Below are positions 58,104 to 64,000 of a stretch of DNA of 64,000 bases, in pieces (the stretch's first letter is position 1; every line of letters starts with the position of its first letter). The notes beneath the pieces were generated by a model, which saw only the letters and a list, made by a program, of their open reading frames with translations, ran no database searches and was not told the DNA's origin. The stretch spans positions 9,196,619 to 9,260,618 of the forward strand of contig NC_023758.2 of NCBI RefSeq assembly GCF_000499845.2, written 5' to 3'. This stretch comes from Phaseolus vulgaris. Its lineage: Eukaryota > Streptophyta > Magnoliopsida > Fabales > Fabaceae. The position numbers and the translations under genes were made by a program.

Positions 58104-60127
58104 GGACTCATGCTATCTTGCACCCACCCTTTCTCAATCAAAGCCTCAACTTGTTGGCGAATTTCCTTGGTTTCACTTGGATTGGTCCTATATGCGGGAC
58201 GATTTGGTAAAGAAGAGCCCGGTATCAAATCAATTTGGTGCTCAATCCCTCTCAAAGGTGGAAGTCCATTTGGAGGATCTTGAAACACATCTTTGAACTC
58301 TTCTACCAAATTTTCCAAGCAATAAGGACTATCAACAAGTGATTCTATGCTAAGAGTTCTAGGGATGGCTAAAAAAAGAGGATGATGAGCCACTATTTCC
58401 CTTTCAATGTCACGCCTAGACACAAGGAGTGTAGGCTTAGAACTCTTATCTTTTTTATCTTTTTCACTCTCCCTCTTTTTCTTCATGATAACTTGGTCCT
58501 CATGGACTTCTCTTGGAGAGAGAGATTTTAAAGTAACCTTGTGACCATGGAATTCAAAAGATAATTTGTTGGTAAAGCCATCATGTAAAACTTTTCTATC
58601 AAATTGCCAAGGCCTTCCCAAAAGAACATGAGTGGCTTCCATGGGCACAACATCACATAATACCTCATCTTTGTATTTTCCAATGGAGAAATGGATGAGG
58701 ACTTGTTTATTAACAATTATTTCTCCTACTTCACTAAGCCATTGTAACTTATAGGGCTTTGTATGAGAGATAGTAGGCAATCCAAGCTTATCTACTACTC
58801 TTGTACTAGCCACATTTGCACAACTACCCCCATCCACTATCAAGGAACAAATGTTGTTTTGAATAAGACATCTTGTATGGAAAATATTTTCCCTTTGACT
58901 TTCATCAAAAGGTTGTGAAACTTGTCCAAGAAGTCTTCTCACAACTAACAAGTCCCCTTCAAGTGGACATTCGCTCTCTTCCTCACTAGATGCATGAGAA
59001 TGCAATGAATGCTTTGAAGAATCCGAATCATGCTCACTAACTACAATGCCCTCATGCATGTACATACTTCGTTTTGAAGGACAATTTGCAGCAATATGAC
59101 CATAACCCATACATTTAAAGCATTTAGTGTTAGATGTTCTAGTGGGAGACTTAGGTCTAGATGTTGATGGCTTAGATTCCTTGGGTTTGAAAGAAGAATC
59201 TTTGGAAGGATTTTTTGAAAAAGAAGTTTTGTTTCTCCAAGACTTGGAGTAGTATCCATTATTGGAAGCATTTTTAAAAGAGTTTTTCTTAGCAAGTTGG
59301 GCTTCCACCTTCATTGCAAGATGAACTAAAGAGCCCAATGATGAATACTCTTGTAACTCAACAATGTCTTGGATATCCTTCCTAAGACCACTCACAAACC
59401 TAGCAACCATGGCTTCTTCACTTTCTTCTAATTCAATTTTAAGCACAAGCGTCTCAAGCTCCTTATAATATTCATCCACATTTAGCGTGCCTTGTTGAAA
59501 CCGTTGGAGTCTCAACATGAGGTCTTTCCTAAAATGTGGGGGCACAAACCTAGCGCGCATATGATCCTTTAAAGAGTTCCAAGAGTCCACGGGAGGACCC
59601 TTGTGATAGATAATGTCCTTTACAATTCCATGCCACCATTTCATGGCATAATCACTAAACTCTAGGGTGGCTAGCTTGAGCTTATGCTCATCTTGGATCT
59701 CATGGATCTCAAAAATTTGTTCACACTTAGCCTCCCAATCTAAATACACATTTGGATCACTAGAACCATTAAAGCAAGGTAGTTTGACCGAAGGAAGCTT
59801 GGACTTTGCATCATGGTAGAAGCCATTGCCGTAGTGAATTCTTTCCCCTTGGTGATGATGTCTTTGTCCATGGACTTGGGGTGGAGGTCTCCTTCTCCTA
59901 TGCTCATCTTCACGGCCAACATCATTTGAAGAAGCTCTTGAAGATGGTCTATGAGAATGATGTCCATCATGGATAGAAGGAGATGGTCTAGATTGTTGGA
60001 CCTCCATCTTTTGCATTTTTTCCTCCAACCTTCTAATTGTTCTTTGAGCTTCATGTAATTCACCAAGAATGGAAGCTTTGGAAGGAGAATTCTGCTTGTA
60101 GGATGCATCACTTGAAGATCCAGCCAT
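58022..60127 (-). CDS. CRM2 gag and protease, running into the RT start
   Basis: A 701-codon frame from the ATG at 60127. The N-terminal coiled coil (about 18-45) and a His/Arg-rich region precede the capsid domain (about 118-300, '[16 protein letters not shown]'). The CCHC zinc knuckle '[14 protein letters not shown]' is at about 334-347. The protease active site '[11 protein letters not shown]' lies near residue 429. A linker then leads to the RT start at about 672. At 58075 the A-run is one base short of the length needed to continue into RT, so the frame ends 18 codons later. Gag would form the particle and package RNA; protease would process the polyprotein. Confidence 0.9.
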   Translation of the reverse strand: MAGSSSDASYKQNSPSKASILGELHEAQRTIRRLEEKMQKMEVQQSRPSPSIHDGHHSHRPSSRASSNDVGREDEHRRRRPPPQVHGQRHHHQGERIHYGNGFYHDAKSKLPSVKLPCFNGSSDPNVYLDWEAKCEQIFEIHEIQDEHKLKLATLEFSDYAMKWWHGIVKDIIYHKGPPVDSWNSLKDHMRARFVPPHFRKDLMLRLQRFQQGTLNVDEYYKELETLVLKIELEESEEAMVARFVSGLRKDIQDIVELQEYSSLGSLVHLAMKVEAQLAKKNSFKNASNNGYYSKSWRNKTSFSKNPSKDSSFKPKESKPSTSRPKSPTRTSNTKCFKCMGYGHIAANCPSKRSMYMHEGIVVSEHDSDSSKHSLHSHASSEEESECPLEGDLLVVRRLLGQVSQPFDESQRENIFHTRCLIQNNICSLIVDGGSCANVASTRVVDKLGLPTISHTKPYKLQWLSEVGEIIVNKQVLIHFSIGKYKDEVLCDVVPMEATHVLLGRPWQFDRKVLHDGFTNKLSFEFHGHKVTLKSLSPREVHEDQVIMKKKRESEKDKKDKSSKPTLLVSRRDIEREIVAHHPLFLAIPRTLSIESLVDSPYCLENLVEEFKDVFQDPPNGLPPLRGIEHQIDLIPGSSLPNRPAYRTNPSETKEIRQQVEALIEKGWVQDSMSPCAMPIILVPKRMAHGECVRIVGPSIT

Positions 60128-61465
60128 TTGTAATTAAAAAAAAAAAACAGCAAACACACAAAACAGCAAACAAGTTAAAAATTAGCAAAAACAGTGAGCT
60201 TTGCACTTGAAACTGCCGAAGTGAATTTAAGGCTGAAAAAGATATCACTCTCAAAGAAATAATGTTCTTGCTCCAATCTGATCTTGAGGCCTTGGAATCC
60301 TCAAATGAAATATGTCAAAGCAAGCACACCAATCTTAAGAGCAAACCACCACAAAACCAAAGAAACAATAAAGACAAACAAGAAAAGGTATAAGCAAGGA
60401 AAAGGTAATTGCAAAAGGAATACTATATGTAAGACAAACTCAAAGAATAAGAATGAAAGACAATCAAGAAAAATAAAGAACTCAATGAGAAAAGTAGGCA
60501 CACAAAAGAATACCTAAGGAAAAGCACTAGAGAAGATGAAGAAAACAAAAATTTTAGCTACTGGAAATTTTTTTTTTTTTTATGCAAACTGTGTTTGATA
60601 TTCACTGATTTAACTGGAACGTTGTAGAGCGAACTGGATTATGAAATTTATACCACAGAAACTTCAAGATGTTAACTCAAAAATGGCACTGGAATCAATT
60701 AAAAACAGTAAGCCAATTGAGAGAAATAAATTTTTTAAAATCACTGCCAGATTACCGTATTTTTTTCGGCAGGAATGTACACTTTTTTTATTTTATTTAT
60801 CATTTTTTGTGTACTTCATATTTTTGAATGATTCTTTTTTCTATGCTTTTCTAACACTTTGAATATCTCAAATCCAGAATTTCAGAATTTTACAGTACGT
60901 AAATCAGTTGCAATAAGGAAAAACAGTAAGCACTCTTTTCAGAAACAGAGGAATCCTAATAGGAATAAAAAAACAGAATGATGAACTAGCAAAGACATAA
61001 TAGAAAATGATGTATTGGAACTTGTATAGGTCTAGAATACAAGTATGAACTCAATTCTAAAAAGAAAATGCACAAAGGATCAACATCAATTCAGAAAATT
61101 ATATGACACCAAAGCAAGAAACAATCAAAACAATAAAAGTACTACTAGAAGTAATGACATATATGGAAAAACATGACTAAGACAAAACTTGACATGATTC
61201 AAAAATTAAAAGACACAACACAAATTGTAACAAATGAAAGGAAGCTTAGGGTATACTCTAGGAAGGATAATGCCATTCCAAAAGAGCAACCATACTCATA
61301 AGAATTATGAGTGCCATAAACCTTTCCACAAACACTTGGAGCAAAAGAAAAACAGCAAGAATACTCAAATAAAATTCTAAAACAGAAACTTAAATTGCAA
61401 GAAATTAAAAAGAGCTCTTGAAATAAAGTGCACACAACTCAACAATTAAACAAGAATGAACCTAA
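60128..61465 (-). other. CRM2 5' leader
   Basis: A 1.34-kb AT-rich leader without a convincing ORF. Its gag-proximal 940 bases match the G1 leader at 4578-5499 as a reverse complement. Confidence 0.75.
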
Positions 61466-61479
61466 GACTCATGATACCA
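61466..61479 (-). other. CRM2 primer binding site (initiator-Met type)
   Basis: The - strand reads TGGTATCATGAGTC two bases inside the 5' LTR. The first eight bases match the initiator-Met tRNA complement. Confidence 0.75.
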
Positions 61480-61481
61480 CA

Positions 61482-62467
61482 TGATGTGATTCCAATAGCC
61501 ACATAGAACAAGATTCTTGACACTTTGAGGAATCACCTTGAGCTGGAAAATGTAGAGGCACTTTCTTAGAAGTTGGATCATGGTTCTAAGATCAAGAACT
61601 CACCAATAACAAGTACCAAATCTCAAACTCATTTGGATGAACCAAATATTGTCAAATTGAATCAACAAAGGAATAGAAACTAGATTAACCGAACAGAATT
61701 AAGCTACTAAACAAAAGAACCGAACAGAATTAAAAACAAAACAGAATATAGGTGCTGAAAATAGAAAAACCGAAAGCTAGACAACTCAAAAACACAAGGC
61801 AACATGAACAATTGAAGAAGAAGAAAGGAAGGAGAAGAGAATGCTCATGAAGATGGAAGATAGGTTGGATGATCACGCCACTAGAAGTATGGATGCTCCT
61901 AGATGAGTGTGGAAGCCGCCACTTGAGGAAACCATGGTCCTTCAAGATAAGACTAGAGTAGAAGCTCAAAGCTCTCCAAATGCTCACTCCAATTTTGAGT
62001 ATAGTTTCTTTAGATAAAAACAAATCTGAATTTTACAAGGAAGGCACATCTATTTATAGCCTAAGGTGCTGAAAAATGAAAGCTAAACAATTCAAAATTC
62101 CCTCCAAAAGCCATCTAGAACCGGCGCTAATTGCCTAAGCAAGGAAGGTGTGATCCCTTCCTTCACTTTGGCACCCCCTATTCTACTCCTACACCTATCT
62201 ACTAATACACCCCCCTAAAGCTCCTATTTAAAAACCTAAAAGATGCTATAACAAAAAGAGGTTTCTAAGGTTTCCCTCTAAGCACCTTCAACTAAAGACA
62301 CTACAAAAAGAGAAAATAAATGTCCTCTAGCTCCCAAGGCTTTGAACATGCTTCTTGTAATCCTTTGAGGTGGACTTTGACCTCCATGGGCGTCCTCCAT
62401 TTGTGCCTCCACCTCTTCTTGAGCTTGATGAGTGGCCTCCATGTTCTCTTGGGCTTGATCTCCATCA
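61482..62467 (-). repeat. CRM2 5' LTR
   Basis: It is 986 bp, TGATGGAGATC to ATCACATCA on the - strand. The 65-codon frame at 62278-62475 in it is the LTR copy of the Pol C-terminus, not a gene. Confidence 0.92.
62051..62058 (-). promoter_or_regulatory. TATA box of the CRM2 5' LTR
   Basis: TATAAATA on the - strand, intact, about 570 bases before the end of the LTR in the sense direction. It is identical in the 3' LTR. Confidence 0.6.
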
Positions 62468-62472
62468 CACCC

Positions 62473-62821
62473 CATACCTAGGCTCGATGATTTGTTGGAT
62501 GAATTGCAAGGTTCCCAAATTTTTACAAAGATTGATCTTAAAAACGGCTACAATCAAATCCGTATAAAACCGGGTGATGAATGGAAGACGGCTTTTAAGA
62601 CCAACTTTGGCTTATATGAGTGGTTAGTTATGCCATTTGGTTTAACTAATGCTCCAAGTACATTCATGCACCTCATGCATCATGTTTTAAGACCATTCAT
62701 TGGCAAGATTGTTGTTGTTTATTTTGATGATATCCTCATTTATAGCTTGTCTTTGATTGACCATAGGATGCATGTTAGACAAGTCTTAGAAACCCTTAGG
62801 AAAGAACATTTGTATGCTAAC
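62473..62821 (+). pseudogene. G1 RT core
   Basis: Reading resumes in frame after CRM2 ('[16 protein letters not shown]') and includes the catalytic '[10 protein letters not shown]' with YFDD at 62720-62731. It runs without a break to 'RKEHLYAN', where the solo LTR begins at 62822. Confidence 0.9.
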
Positions 62822-63504
62822 TGATGGAAGAGGCCCAAGCACAAGCCCACATGCAAGCCCACCAAAGGGTAGATTTGGGCCAACCATAGAGTTATGGCCA
62901 AGAGGATCCAAGAAGACGTTCTTTTACATGTTCAAATGCCATAAACTCTAGTGTAGAGTAGACTTTAATTTCTTGTCAAAATTAGCATAGGAACTTTATT
63001 TGTAATTTTCTTAGAATTAATTTTGGCACCTAAAACACCAACCTAGGTAAACTTAGAGTTTCTAAAAAAAACCTCTAAATTTACCAAGGACGGTCTAGAA
63101 AGCCCATGGAGGGGGTGAGCATAAAAACTAGACACACCCCTCCCCATGTGCTCATTTGTGCACCCATGTGCTTCACATTTACATTTCATTTGGCTAGCAT
63201 TAGGGTTGCATTATGGTCCTCCTTAGCCTATAAAAGGAGGAGCCTACACCTTGTATTTTCAAGTTTATTGTGAGTAAAGTTATGCTGCCATTTTGTGCCA
63301 AGCTTTGCTTCTCCCTAGAATTCTAGGCTCTAAACTTCATCTCCTTCACCTCTCCTTGGGTTGGCCGAACCTCCCTAGCTTCATACATATCATGCACCTT
63401 CAAGATCAACACCACTCTTAGGAGGATCTTGCTCACACACCTTCATAGCTTCCGCACCACTTTTCCTTACATGATTCAAGAAGACCTTCATGAAAATGCC
63501 ATCA
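62822..63504 (+). mobile_element. Solo LTR of the G4 family (S2)
   Basis: It is 683 bp, TGATGGAAGAGG to CCATCA, with TSD CTAAC at 62817-62821 and 63505-63509. A TATAAAAG box lies at 63229-63236 on the + strand. Relative to the other copies it lacks a short direct repeat (about 16 bases) near 63170. No internal region is present. Confidence 0.9.
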
Positions 63505-63509
63505 CTAAC

Positions 63510-64000
63510 CTTGCTAAATGTATGTTGCACTTGATCATATAGAATTCCTAGGGTTTGTTGTTAGTATTAAAGGGGTCCATGTAGATCAATCTAAGGTGGT
63601 AGCCATTCAAAATTGGCCAATCCCTACTAATGTGAATGATGTCCGAAGTTTTCATGGCCTTGCTTATTTTTATAGAAGATTTGTGCCCAACTTTGGAACC
63701 ATAGCCGCACCCCTTAATAATATAGTGAAAAAGGATGTGGTTTTTAAATGGGGAGAAGCACAACAACACGCTTTTGAAGTTTTAAAACAAAAATTGACTA
63801 ATGCTCCCATTTTAGCCCTTCCTAATTTTGCTAAAACATTTGAGATTGAATGTGATACTTCAAGTATAGGCATTGGGGCTGTTCTCCTTCAAGAGGGCCA
63901 CCCCATAGCTTACTTTAGTGAGAAATTGAAAGGTATTCATCTCAACTATTCCACTTATGATAAATAATTATATGCACTTGTTAGAGCTTTGTTTACTTGG
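63510..64000 (+). pseudogene. G1 RT end and RNase H, to the window edge
   Basis: A one-base deletion near 63525 shifts frame just after 'LAKCM'. From there the RT thumb and RNase H ('[16 protein letters not shown]') are read to a TAA at 63965-63967, where CRM2 has Glu. The same frame continues past it to the window edge. The integrase would follow outside the window. Confidence 0.88.

Larger units (their letters stand above)
54704..62467 (-). mobile_element. CRM2: near-intact CRM-like Ty3/gypsy retrotransposon
   Basis: It is 7764 bp with two 986-bp LTRs (54704-55689 and 61482-62467) differing at one position by eye (near 55066 against 61844). TSD CACCC at 54699-54703 and 62468-62472. Genes are on the - strand with a single frameshift. 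There is no chromodomain after integrase, and the pol frame extends into the 3' LTR, both features of CRM (centromeric) chromoviruses. It is the youngest insertion I can date here. Confidence 0.92.
4578..64000 (+). mobile_element. G1: old CRM-like Ty3/gypsy retrotransposon, the host of all later insertions
   Basis: When the nested elements are set aside, these pieces form one collinear + strand gypsy element: leader and gag start 4578-5513, gag 22018-22894, gag end/protease/RT start 53480-54703, RT core 62473-62821, and RT end/RNase H 63510-64000. Each junction falls at a TSD, and the reading continues in order across it. It is close kin to CRM2 in this window, differing at perhaps 10-15% of residues by eye. 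Its 5' LTR should lie left of the CACTA element and its integrase and 3' LTR right of the window. Frameshifts and stops make it inactive. Confidence 0.85.

Noticed and set aside
62278..62475. 65-codon minus-strand ORF in the CRM2 5' LTR
   Set aside because: It is the LTR duplicate of the Pol C-terminal extension at 55500-55689, not an independent gene.
1..64000. Host protein-coding genes
   Set aside because: Every substantial frame aligns to transposon protein types or lies inside LTRs, leaders or repeat arrays. I found no candidate that is not explained by a mobile element.

Overview
The window is plant nuclear DNA, most likely from a eudicot and plausibly a legume (inference from element types; no host gene is present to confirm it). 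Every stretch I can classify belongs to a transposable element. GT-AG introns, 5-bp target-site duplications (TSDs) and plant-type Ty1/copia, Ty3/gypsy (Tat and CRM-like) and CACTA signatures all fit pericentromeric or other repeat-dense heterochromatin.

Layout. Positions 1-4577 are the 3' part of a CACTA DNA transposon with a ten-exon Transposase_24/Ulp1-type gene carrying one nonsense codon. From 4578 to the right edge runs one old CRM-like Ty3/gypsy element on the + strand (called G1), broken by four further insertions, each placed by its TSD: a Sirevirus-like Ty1/copia element (5514-22012, TSD TATTC); a Tat-type gypsy element Tat2 (22895-53474, - strand, TSD CTTGG); a young CRM-like element CRM2 (54704-62467, - strand, TSD CACCC); and a solo LTR (62822-63504, TSD CTAAC). 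The copia element contains another Tat element, Tat1 (8284-18640, - strand, TSD CATGC). One LTR of Tat2 is split by a third Tat element, Tat3 (23385-41766, - strand, TSD GAAAC/TAAAC). Tat3 in turn contains a solo LTR (26484-27182, TSD CCCTT) and a non-autonomous gypsy element called G4 (34655-39812, - strand, TSD GAACA). The nest is four levels deep.

How the parts work. The gypsy and copia elements carry gag, protease, reverse transcriptase (RT), RNase H (RH) and integrase (IN) remnants between LTRs, with recognisable primer sites: tRNA-Lys type for Tat, initiator-Met type for CRM2 and G4. CRM2 is almost intact, with LTRs differing at one position by eye, one frameshift, and an integrase reading frame that continues into its 3' LTR, as in centromeric CRM elements. 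The three Tat elements each carry, between the integrase gene and the 3' LTR, a gene on the opposite strand. In Tat2 and Tat3 this gene has a leader intron and a coding intron at matching places.

Most worth a second look: that antisense spliced gene family; the G4 element, whose only ORF is an uninterrupted 578-codon fusion of gag, protease-like and integrase-like parts with no RT and with key catalytic residues gone; the tandem-repeat arrays in the Tat 3' regions; and the inverted arrangement of G1 and CRM2, which could yield hairpin RNA.
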